64,000 nucleotides of DNA, from assembly GCF_003583365.1 (NCBI RefSeq), contig NZ_QXED01000019.1, forward strand, positions 1-64,000, read 5' to 3'. Of the stretch, positions 1 to 7,133 are shown in pieces (the first letter of the stretch is position 1; the number at the start of each line of letters is the position of its first letter). Position numbers and translations under genes: made by a program. A model generated the notes under the pieces. It made no database searches. It was not told where the DNA came from and saw only the letters and a program-made list of their open reading frames with translations. This DNA comes from Fibrisoma montanum. Lineage in GTDB: Bacteria > Bacteroidota > Bacteroidia > Cytophagales > Spirosomataceae.

Positions 1-22
1 CTGCCCCACGCCCCACCCCACC
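1..22. repeat. Truncated heptad repeat arm (CCCC type)
   Basis: The window opens with in-phase 7-base words such as CTGCCCC and ACGCCCC. This matches the right arm of the heptad inverted-repeat elements at 9529-9591 and 13297-13366. The left arm would lie outside the window, so only the arm identity can be judged. Confidence 0.5.
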
Positions 23-85
23 AAACTTTTACATTTCCTTTACAATCTTTTACCCGTGTTTTTCAAGGTCCCCACAAGGAGCCGA

Positions 86-93
86 TACATTTG
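86..93 (+). promoter_or_regulatory. Putative Bacteroidota -7 element (TACATTTG)
   Basis: TACATTTG fits the Bacteroidota -7 consensus TAnnTTTG. It lies 29 bp before the ATG at 123, a plausible leader length. No clear -33 TTTG partner is visible, so this is a motif match only. Confidence 0.45.
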
Positions 94-122
94 TCTGGTC
101 TTTATTTTAATCGGACTTAGAC

Positions 123-533
123 ATGAAAAAAGCACATTGGCTCACGTTTGCAGTTGCGCTCAGCGCGGTATCGACCGTTAGTTTCGGGCAGAACGCCTTC
201 CAGCACTGCACGGCTGCGTTCGTCGGGAACAAGATGGTAGTGGACCAGTACACCACAACCGGCAAAAGCGTATTGCCCTCAACGACCACCGGCGAACTTA
301 GCGTCCAGACCGTCGACTTATCACCGACCTCCACCAAAGCCCTTGACAAGATTGCGTTTAAGGTGGCTATTCGCGATAAGGATACAAAAACGCTGGTGAT
401 GTTTTCGAGGGACGAGTACAAGCAGGTTAGCGTTCAGAACGTGCTGGCTAAATGCCGGAAAGGCGATCACATCGTCCTGCTGACGATCGATAATCAGTAT
501 GCACTCCCTCACAACGAAATCCTGGTCCAATGA
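123..533 (+). CDS. Small secreted protein of unknown function
   Basis: This 136-residue protein begins with a clear Sec signal peptide (about residues 1-22, ending near SFGQ). The mature part is about 113 residues, rich in beta-forming residues, with single Cys residues near the start and in the C-terminal third. I do not recognise the family. Its last four bases overlap the ATG of the next gene (ATGA at 530), indicating translational coupling. The following gene also encodes a small exported protein, and both precede a membrane-bound winged-helix regulator, so a shared envelope-sensing role is possible but only inferred. The start is supported by the signal peptide beginning exactly at this Met. 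Confidence 0.75.
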   Translation: MKKAHWLTFAVALSAVSTVSFGQNAFQHCTAAFVGNKMVVDQYTTTGKSVLPSTTTGELSVQTVDLSPTSTKALDKIAFKVAIRDKDTKTLVMFSRDEYKQVSVQNVLAKCRKGDHIVLLTIDNQYALPHNEILVQ

Positions 534-985
534 ACCGTCGATCTATTCACTACCCGGGGATTGTGCTGGGAGCACTGGTCCTCGGCTGTCTGGGTACGTT
601 CGCCCGCAGTGGCGCTGCCGACGCCGACCACAGTCTGATTCTGCTGAATGGCAAACCGATGGAGTACAGTACGTTCACCATCGGCAGCCGGGGGAAGCTG
701 GCCCTTATAACGATCAGCCCCGATGCAACGCAGCTTCCGTTCAGAATCTACCTGAAGCGGGGCGGCACCGTCATTAATAGCACGGAGTCAAACCCGAACC
801 GGGCGGTTACGGAGGTGGAAATTGCGAACGTACTGGCAGTAGCCAGGCACGGCGATAACCTGATTATTGAACCCGTTCATCAAAGCGAAGCCAAAAGCAA
901 GCGCACATTTCGGGTGGTCAACTACATCACCATGCCCATCTTCAACTGGCTCTACCGGCCAAAGAACGCAACGGATGGCTGCTGA
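530..985 (+). CDS. Small exported or membrane-anchored protein of unknown function
   Basis: This 151-residue protein has an N-terminal hydrophobic segment (about residues 9-26) that could be a signal peptide or an anchor. The rest is soluble, with a beta-strand-like pattern and a single Cys as the last residue. No domain was recognised. Pairwise layout with the preceding protein (a strand-rich body ending in a region about handling or holding a short hydrophobic stretch) hints at related folds, but I cannot show homology. It overlaps the upstream gene by four bases and is followed 42 bp later by the winged-helix regulator, so the three genes probably form one unit. Confidence 0.7.
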   Translation: MNRRSIHYPGIVLGALVLGCLGTFARSGAADADHSLILLNGKPMEYSTFTIGSRGKLALITISPDATQLPFRIYLKRGGTVINSTESNPNRAVTEVEIANVLAVARHGDNLIIEPVHQSEAKSKRTFRVVNYITMPIFNWLYRPKNATDGC

Positions 986-999
986 TAGTAAGGCTTTTG

Positions 1000-1007
1000 T
1001 ATCTTTG
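1000..1007 (+). promoter_or_regulatory. Putative Bacteroidota -7 element (TATCTTTG)
   Basis: TATCTTTG matches TAnnTTTG exactly and lies 20 bp before the ATG at 1028, in the short gap after the preceding stop codon. It could allow the regulator gene to be transcribed apart from the two upstream genes. No good -33 element is evident. Confidence 0.45.
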
Positions 1008-1027
1008 TTAAAAGCCTTTGGGGAAAC

Positions 1028-1957
1028 ATGGGAAAAGCTGCGGCCATTATCGGACTTTTGCTGGCAGGATTGCTGTTCACGCAGTTTACGGGACTAGCGC
1101 CCGCGGTAGACCAAACCGACAACCGTTCGTTTGCGCGGAAAGTCAACCTCGCCCTGCGTCGGACGGCCCACCACCTCCTGGTCGAACAGGGCGACTCTAC
1201 CTCCCGGATTCCACCGGTAGAGCAAATGAGTGCCACTACGTTCACCATCCGGCTCGAACGACCGTTTGAGTATGGTCACCTGCCGGCTATTCTCCAGCAG
1301 TCGCTGGCCCTTCATCAGATCGGCACCAACTACGATGTTGCCGTGCTGGACTGCACGAACGGCGAACTCCAGCTGGGCTATAACTTCCTGGATTATACCG
1401 ACCATCACGAAGTCCCCTGCGGTGGGCGGGACCAGAAGCGCGGCTGCTACACACTTCAGGTCACGTTCGCAGCTGCCGAAACCGCATCCCGGCCAATCAG
1501 CCTCTGGTGGGCCGGGATGCTGGGTTTTGTACTCGCCGGGCTGGGTGGTTTTGTCTGGTACCGGGTTACTAAACCCGAAAAGCTGGACCCTGCCTCTCCC
1601 GCCCTACACCCTTCGCCCCCTGGCCCCCAGCCCCAAGCCCCCCGCGACCAAATCCGGTTTGGGCAAACGGTGTTCAACCCCGCCGATCTATCGCTGGATG
1701 TAGCCGGTAGCCACCACACGTTAACGTACCGGGAAGCCAAACTACTCCGTCTTTTTGCAGACCATCAAAACCAGGTGCTCGAACGCGACTTCATTCTCAA
1801 GTCTGTCTGGGAAGACGAAGGCATCATCGTTGGCCGGAGCGCCGACGTGTTCGTGTCCCGGCTGCGTAAGCTACTCCAGCATGACCCAACGGTACGTATC
1901 ACTTCGGTGCACGGTGTAGGGTATCGATTCGTGGTAGAGCAGGCGCCTGCAGACTAG
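1028..1957 (+). CDS. Membrane-anchored winged-helix transcriptional regulator
   Basis: The 309-residue protein has an N-terminal hydrophobic segment (residues 5-22), a roughly 130-residue extracytoplasmic region with three cysteines, a second membrane helix (about 157-179), a Pro-rich linker (about 188-208), and a C-terminal OmpR/PhoB-type winged-helix domain (about 212-305). The latter shows the usual LTYREAKLL, VFVSRLRKLL and VHGVGYRF signatures. There is no receiver domain and no kinase. This is the reverse of ToxR/CadC order, where the winged helix is N-terminal. It most likely senses an envelope signal and binds DNA from the membrane. The linker is encoded by a run of C-rich heptad words (1599-1643) like those in intergenic repeats. 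Targets are unknown; the permease run downstream is an obvious candidate. Confidence 0.88.
   Translation: MGKAAAIIGLLLAGLLFTQFTGLAPAVDQTDNRSFARKVNLALRRTAHHLLVEQGDSTSRIPPVEQMSATTFTIRLERPFEYGHLPAILQQSLALHQIGTNYDVAVLDCTNGELQLGYNFLDYTDHHEVPCGGRDQKRGCYTLQVTFAAAETASRPISLWWAGMLGFVLAGLGGFVWYRVTKPEKLDPASPALHPSPPGPQPQAPRDQIRFGQTVFNPADLSLDVAGSHHTLTYREAKLLRLFADHQNQVLERDFILKSVWEDEGIIVGRSADVFVSRLRKLLQHDPTVRITSVHGVGYRFVVEQAPAD
1599..1643. repeat. Single heptad repeat arm within coding sequence
   Basis: Six in-phase 7-base words ending mostly in CCC (for example TCGCCCC, CAAGCCC) lie inside the winged-helix regulator gene and encode its proline-rich linker. They resemble the right arms of the intergenic heptad elements, but no matching G-rich arm is present. 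Confidence 0.5.
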
Positions 1958-1977
1958 CCGATTACTCCCCTTCTTTC

Positions 1978-2015
1978 TGTCCGCAACTGAACGTAAAGGC
2001 GTCCGTTTGCGGACA
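1978..2015. promoter_or_regulatory. Dyad upstream activating site for permease operon 1
   Basis: TGTCCGCAA at 1978-1986 is inverted as TTGCGGACA at 2007-2015, and an extra half site (GTCC at 2001-2004) makes an inner dyad GTCCG-TTTG-CGGAC. A nearly identical module lies at 21473-21511 before the second permease operon. In both places the dyad ends 55 bp before the GG of a -24-like element. This layout is typical of enhancer sites of NtrC-type activators. The activator itself is not in the window. Confidence 0.7.
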
Positions 2016-2068
2016 TTTTCATTTGTAGAATAACCGTAAATATTTAACTATCAACCAATTGTCTTTTG

Positions 2069-2084
2069 TGGTACGCCATTTGGG
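2069..2084 (+). promoter_or_regulatory. Putative sigma-54 (-24/-12) promoter
   Basis: TGGTACG at 2069-2075, four bases, then TTTG around 2079-2082 give the spacing of a sigma-54 promoter (GG, ten bases, G). The usual final C of the -12 GC is G here. The site is about 60 bp before the first permease ATG, and a matching site occurs at 21565-21580. The repeated geometry is the main support. Confidence 0.6.
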
Positions 2085-2130
2085 TAGATAGTGGTACACC
2101 TTGTTCAACCTTTCTTAACGCTAAACGACC

Positions 2131-4518
2131 ATGCTGCTGAATTACCTCAAAATTGCCGTTCGAAGTCTTTGGAAAAACCGGGTCTTCAGTGCGCTGAATT
2201 TAGTCGGCATGGGCATTGGCATTGCGGCTGTTGGCCTGATGACGCTTTATATTGCTCATGAGCTGAGCTACGACCGGTTTCATGCCAACGCCGACCGAAT
2301 CGTTCGCGTTGTGCATTATGCAAGCTGGCCCACTGGAAATCTGCAGATCGCCCCAACGTCGGCGCCCTACGCGAAAGCCCTCCAGACCGATTATCCCGAT
2401 ATTGAAAAAACCGTCCGGATTCACCCCGAGGGTGGTGGCATGATTACGTACCGGGATAAAACCCTTGAAGCGAACGACATCTATTTTGCCGACAAGACCC
2501 TGTTCGACATATTTTCGTTTCCGTTCCTGTATGGCAATCCCGCCACCGCCCTGGAACAGCCGCAGAGTATCGTCCTGACGAAGCGGTTAGCCGAGAATCT
2601 GTTCGGCGATGCGGCAAAGGCCGTTGGTAAGCCGATCGCGTTCAGCAACAACTTCATCAATACCGTAACGGGGGTTATCGACGACGTACCGAACAATTCG
2701 CACTTACGCTTCAGCGCCATACGCTCGTTCCCGGCCGACTATACAAGCGACTGGCAGAACTTTGAACTCTACACGTACCTGTTGCTGACAAAAGGCACCG
2801 ACCATAAGGCACTGGAAGCGAAACTCGCCGGGTTCTATCCCAAGCATCTTAAAAAGGAAGTAGGCGAACTCACCTACCGGATGGAGCTTCAGCCGCTGCC
2901 GTCTATCCACCTCCACTCCCACCTTGACTACGAAATCAGTCCAAATGGTAATGCCAAAACGATTTCTGTGTTTGTCATTATAGCCGCTCTGGTCCTATTT
3001 ATCGCGGGTATTAACTACGTAAATCTGTACACCGCCCGGGCCATTACCCGGACCCGCGAGGTTGGCGTTCGCAAAGCCATCGGTTCGCGTCGGGATCAGC
3101 TTGTGGGGCAGTTTTTAACGGAGTCAATCCTGATGGCTTTTCTGGCAAGTATAATCGGCGTTATCCTGATGGAAACGGCGTTGCCCTGGTTTAACCAACT
3201 GGCCGATCGGTCGCTTTCCGTTGCGCAGTACGGTCTGTTCACCCCAGTAGTCATCGTGTTGGTATTCACGGTACTGCTTGGATTTGGCAGCGGTCTTTAC
3301 CCGGCCCTGTTCCTGTCTGGCTTCCGGCCCGTTATTGCCCTGAAGGGCCAGGTTGGCAGCCTGACCGGAAAAGTCCGGTTACGCCAGTCGCTGGTTGTGT
3401 TCCAGTTCATCATAGCCATTGGTCTGATTGCGGGCTCCGGTGTCATTTTCCGGCAGCTGAACTTCATGCTTACGAAAGAACTGGGTTTCAACAAAACGCA
3501 GGTGTTGACCTTTCACCTGGAGAATGAGGCATCGCGCCAGCAGGTACGGGCGTTGAAAGAAGAACTCCGCAAAAGCCCATTTATTGAACAGGTAGCGGCC
3601 GCCAGCAACCCAATTGGGGGCAACAACATCGGCACCAACGGCATGTTTTTCGAACAAAACGGCACCATGCCTACGGCCACGCAAATTGTTCAGAAGTTCT
3701 CCGTCGATCCAGATTATTTAAGCACCCTGGAAATTAAGCTCCTGAAGGGCCGTAACTTCTCCGAATCGTTTCCCAGTGATGCCTTAGGGGCGGTATTGGT
3801 GAATGAAGCGCTGGTGAAAAAAATGGGCTGGCAGCAACCCATCGGCAAACGAGTCCGGTACTTTCTGGGTAAAGATCAGGTTGAAGAAGCCCGGGTGGTG
3901 GGCGTAGTCAACGATTTTCATATCTACTCGCTTCAGCACAAGATTGAGCCGCTGGTGCTCCAAATGCCCGCGCCATCCGAAAAGGATAATCTCTACGTCC
4001 GCATCCGGCCCGAGAAAACCAAAGAAGCCCTCGCTGCCATCAGTCAGGTGTATCGAAAGTTTGATCAGGCCAGTACGCCGACCTTTCATTTCCTGGACGA
4101 AAACTTTGCCCAGCAATACAAAACGGAAGAGAAACAGAGCCAGGTGCTGCTTGCCTTTACCGTCCTTGCGATCTTCATTGCCAGCCTGGGTCTGTTTGGG
4201 TTAGCCGCCTTCACGGCTGAGCAACGCACCAAGGAAATTGGGGTGCGGAAGGTGCTGGGTGCGTCCGTCACCAGCATTGTTGCGCTGCTTTCTGAAGACT
4301 TTTTGAAACTGGTGCTGATTGCAATCCTCATTGCCTCACCCCTTGCCTGGTACGCTATGCATCAATGGTTAAATGAATTTGCTTATAAGATCGACCTCGA
4401 ATGGTGGATGTTTGCCCTGGCGGGCATTCAGGCCGTTGCGATCGCCCTGCTGACCGTCGGCTTCCAAAGCCTGAAGGCCGCCCTGATGAACCCGGTAAAA
4501 TCACTTAGAACGGAATGA
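2131..4518 (+). CDS. FtsX/MacB-like permease (first of operon 1)
   Basis: This 795-residue protein has the tandem architecture of large Bacteroidota FtsX-type permeases: a membrane helix near residues 20-42, a periplasmic MacB-core-like domain (about 45-270), three membrane helices with an FtsX domain (about 278-390), a further helix (about 420-440), a second periplasmic domain, and a C-terminal FtsX domain with three helices (about 670-785). The cytoplasmic coupling motifs are REVGVRKAIGS and TKEIGVRKVLGA. No ATPase gene is nearby, so an ABC ATPase acting in trans is assumed. Transport or mechanotransmission substrate is unknown. It is the first gene behind the dyad/-24/-12 module. Its C-terminal FtsX domain closely resembles that of the third permease (7134-9524). 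Confidence 0.92.
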   Translation: MLLNYLKIAVRSLWKNRVFSALNLVGMGIGIAAVGLMTLYIAHELSYDRFHANADRIVRVVHYASWPTGNLQIAPTSAPYAKALQTDYPDIEKTVRIHPEGGGMITYRDKTLEANDIYFADKTLFDIFSFPFLYGNPATALEQPQSIVLTKRLAENLFGDAAKAVGKPIAFSNNFINTVTGVIDDVPNNSHLRFSAIRSFPADYTSDWQNFELYTYLLLTKGTDHKALEAKLAGFYPKHLKKEVGELTYRMELQPLPSIHLHSHLDYEISPNGNAKTISVFVIIAALVLFIAGINYVNLYTARAITRTREVGVRKAIGSRRDQLVGQFLTESILMAFLASIIGVILMETALPWFNQLADRSLSVAQYGLFTPVVIVLVFTVLLGFGSGLYPALFLSGFRPVIALKGQVGSLTGKVRLRQSLVVFQFIIAIGLIAGSGVIFRQLNFMLTKELGFNKTQVLTFHLENEASRQQVRALKEELRKSPFIEQVAAASNPIGGNNIGTNGMFFEQNGTMPTATQIVQKFSVDPDYLSTLEIKLLKGRNFSESFPSDALGAVLVNEALVKKMGWQQPIGKRVRYFLGKDQVEEARVVGVVNDFHIYSLQHKIEPLVLQMPAPSEKDNLYVRIRPEKTKEALAAISQVYRKFDQASTPTFHFLDENFAQQYKTEEKQSQVLLAFTVLAIFIASLGLFGLAAFTAEQRTKEIGVRKVLGASVTSIVALLSEDFLKLVLIAILIASPLAWYAMHQWLNEFAYKIDLEWWMFALAGIQAVAIALLTVGFQSLKAALMNPVKSLRTE

Positions 4519-4632
4519 AAAAAGGAGGAAAGGGAGGAAGGAGGAAAGGGAGAATAGGGATGAGCTTACATAATTCCTCTCCTCCTTCCTCCTTCCTCCT
4601 CTCCTCCCTTTCCTCCCTTTCCTCCCTCAAAT
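4518..4632. repeat. Purine/pyrimidine inverted repeat, copy 1
   Basis: A GGAGGAAAGG-rich purine arm begins right after the stop codon, followed by a short AT-containing spacer and a CCTCC/TTCC pyrimidine arm reaching almost to the next ATG. The transcript could fold into a long hairpin between two permease cistrons. The copy at 7017-7130 is nearly identical, including the preceding codons of the permease C terminus. Confidence 0.8.
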
Positions 4633-4635
4633 CCT

Positions 4636-7017
4636 ATGCTGAAAAATTACCTGAAAATCGCCATTCGAAATCTGTGGAAGAACCGCCTGTTCACCATCAT
4701 TAATTGCATGGGCCTTTCGGTGGGTCTGGCGTGCGTTGTCGTGTTGATTCTGTTCGCGCAGAAGTGCCTGACCTGGGATCGCTTCCATACCCAGATTGAC
4801 CGCATCTACTACGTTAAGACGCAAACCAACGAGCAAACCTACAACCAGACGGTCTATCCCATTCTGGATCAGCTGCTCAGGAACTATCCGGAAATCGAGG
4901 CCGGCACACACATACAGACCTGGAGCAACCCCTGGATTCACTACGGCACTAAAAACGTACAGGAGCGAACGGCCTACGTCGACCCGGCATTCTTCAGGAT
5001 TTTTAGCTTCGCGTTTAAGTATGGCGACCGCAGCACCGCTCTGCGCGACAAGCAGTCGATTATCCTGAGTGAGAAAATTGCGCTGAATCTGTTCGGCGAC
5101 ACAAACCCCGTTGGGAAGATTGTTACGATCAACGATACGTCTCAATGTACCGTCACGGGCGTACTGGACAAAATTCCGGCTAATTCGTCCCAGCAGTTTG
5201 ACGTAATCCTGCCAACGGCTATCCTCCTGGACAGTCCGGGTTTTAAGGAGAATGCCGACTGGTATAACAGCTTTGCTTCGGTGTTTGTACTGCTCAGGCC
5301 CGGTGCCGACAAAGCCCGGCTGGAAGCTAAATTTCCGCAGCTGGTAAACGCCCATTTTTCTCCCGAAGCCAAAGACCGTACGGTTCTGCTGGGCGCTTAC
5401 CGCGAATACATTCACGATGAGAACCCTACGTTCTCCGGGCTGATTTACGGCGCTATTGTTATTGCGCTGTTTCTGCTGCTCATCATCAGCATCAATCTCA
5501 TAAACCTCAACATGGCTTCTGCTTTGCCAAGGGCCAAAGAGATAGCGATGCGACAGGTCGTAGGAGCCACGCGCAAACTCGTAGTAGGGCAGTTCTGGGT
5601 CGAATCGGGCCTGGTCGTTATGGTCTCGGTTGTGTTATCGGTCCTTTTTGCGATCCATTACCTCATTCCCGGCTTCAACCAACTCCGCGACGGGAACATG
5701 CAGCTGGACATCACCTGGGCCAATGATTACCCAACCATACTGACAATTCTCGGCGTTGCCCTCCTGGTTGCGGGGGTGGCGGGTACCTATCCCGCGCTAT
5801 ATTTGCTTGGCCTCAAAACGACGGAGGCTGTCAAGGGCAAAATCTCGGCCGATCCGCACCGGGGGCAGCTCCGTCAGAATGCCCTTATTATCGTGCAGTT
5901 TGCCCTGTCCATCATCTTTATCATTGGCACCATCGGCATGCGTCAGCAGATTCAGTACATGAAACAGGCGGACCTGGGTTTCAACAAACAGAATGTCCTC
6001 GTGTTCCGAACCGATCTGGCGTATAAAGACGAACAAACGGCTATTTCGCAGGGTCGAGACATTCTGGACGGTCTGCGCCGGGATGCTTCCGTAGCCGCGT
6101 TCACCTCGTCGGAGGTGACGCCGGTGCAATATTGGAGCAACTATAATTCATATTTTCCGGAAGGCAACGAAGCCAGACAAGTCAAATTCCGGCATGTAAC
6201 GGGAGCGATCAACTATTTTGAAACGTACGGGATCCCGCTGGTTGAAGGGCGATCGTTTTCCGACATTCCCACCGCCGATTCAGTTATCAATGCCGTAGTG
6301 ATCAACGAAACGGCCATGAAGGCGCTTGGGTGGACCACGGCGGTCGGTAAAAAACTACGTCAGCTAAACGACGACAAAAGCTATACCGTCATTGGTGTCA
6401 CCAAAGATTTTCACTACCAGAGCCTCAAAGAGCACATTGAGCCGCTGCTCCACTGGGCCGGTGGGCCGCAAACGCTTAACAGTTACCTCAGCGTTCGGCT
6501 CACCGACGAGTCCAAAGCGTCAGCGTTGGTACAGAAGCTGGAAGCGCAGTTCAAAAAAATTCCGGCCCGGCGTGCCCTTAGCTACTTTTACCTGAGCGAT
6601 GAAGTTGATAAGGCCTACCGCCCCATCGACAACATCTGGCGCATGATTGGCTTCGTGGCCATGATCGCCATCCTGACGGCCTGCGCCGGAATCTTCGGAC
6701 TCATCTCGCTCGTAACGAAGCGACGGACCAAGGAAATCGGCGTCCGTAAGGTTCTTGGGGCCAGCGTTCTGAACATCACAGCGTTGCTCTCCAGAGATTT
6801 TCTGAAGCTGGTCTTGCTGGCCTTCCTGATCGGCTCGCCGATAGCCTGGTGGCTGGGGAATACGCTACTGAGTTATTTCGCGTATCGGGCCGAGGCCCAG
6901 TGGTGGTACGTTGCTCTGGCGGGCGTTCTGACCGTAAGTATTGCCCTGCTGACGGTCAGTTACCAGAGTGTGAAAGCCGCCCTGATGAACCCGGTGAAAT
7001 CACTTAGAACGGAATGA
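4636..7017 (+). CDS. FtsX/MacB-like permease (second of operon 1)
   Basis: This is a 793-residue paralogue with the same eight-helix, two-periplasmic-domain plan as the preceding gene. Its first coupling motif is divergent (AKEIAMRQVVGA, with Met-Arg-Gln in place of Ile/Val-Arg-Lys) while the second is canonical (TKEIGVRKVLGA). The first periplasmic domain differs strongly from neighbours, which suggests a different partner or ligand. It lies between two nearly identical purine/pyrimidine hairpins, and the last codons (KAALMNPVKSLRTE) are almost identical at DNA level to those of the previous permease, pointing to recent duplication or gene conversion of the 3' end together with the repeat. 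Confidence 0.9.
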   Translation: MLKNYLKIAIRNLWKNRLFTIINCMGLSVGLACVVVLILFAQKCLTWDRFHTQIDRIYYVKTQTNEQTYNQTVYPILDQLLRNYPEIEAGTHIQTWSNPWIHYGTKNVQERTAYVDPAFFRIFSFAFKYGDRSTALRDKQSIILSEKIALNLFGDTNPVGKIVTINDTSQCTVTGVLDKIPANSSQQFDVILPTAILLDSPGFKENADWYNSFASVFVLLRPGADKARLEAKFPQLVNAHFSPEAKDRTVLLGAYREYIHDENPTFSGLIYGAIVIALFLLLIISINLINLNMASALPRAKEIAMRQVVGATRKLVVGQFWVESGLVVMVSVVLSVLFAIHYLIPGFNQLRDGNMQLDITWANDYPTILTILGVALLVAGVAGTYPALYLLGLKTTEAVKGKISADPHRGQLRQNALIIVQFALSIIFIIGTIGMRQQIQYMKQADLGFNKQNVLVFRTDLAYKDEQTAISQGRDILDGLRRDASVAAFTSSEVTPVQYWSNYNSYFPEGNEARQVKFRHVTGAINYFETYGIPLVEGRSFSDIPTADSVINAVVINETAMKALGWTTAVGKKLRQLNDDKSYTVIGVTKDFHYQSLKEHIEPLLHWAGGPQTLNSYLSVRLTDESKASALVQKLEAQFKKIPARRALSYFYLSDEVDKAYRPIDNIWRMIGFVAMIAILTACAGIFGLISLVTKRRTKEIGVRKVLGASVLNITALLSRDFLKLVLLAFLIGSPIAWWLGNTLLSYFAYRAEAQWWYVALAGVLTVSIALLTVSYQSVKAALMNPVKSLRTE

Positions 7018-7130
7018 AAAAAGGAGGAAAGGGAGGAAGGAGGAAAGGGAGAAAAGGGATGAGCGTATATAATTCCTCTCCTCCTCCCTTTCCTCCCTTT
7101 CCTCCCCTTCCTCCTTTCCTCCCTTAAAAT
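7017..7130. repeat. Purine/pyrimidine inverted repeat, copy 2
   Basis: This is the second copy of the element at 4518-4632, again starting at the stop codon of a permease and ending just before the next ATG (7134). The purine arm differs by about one base from copy 1 and the pyrimidine arm differs in the number of CCTCC/TTCC words. Expansion or contraction of words is the main difference. Confidence 0.8.
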
Positions 7131-7133
7131 CCT

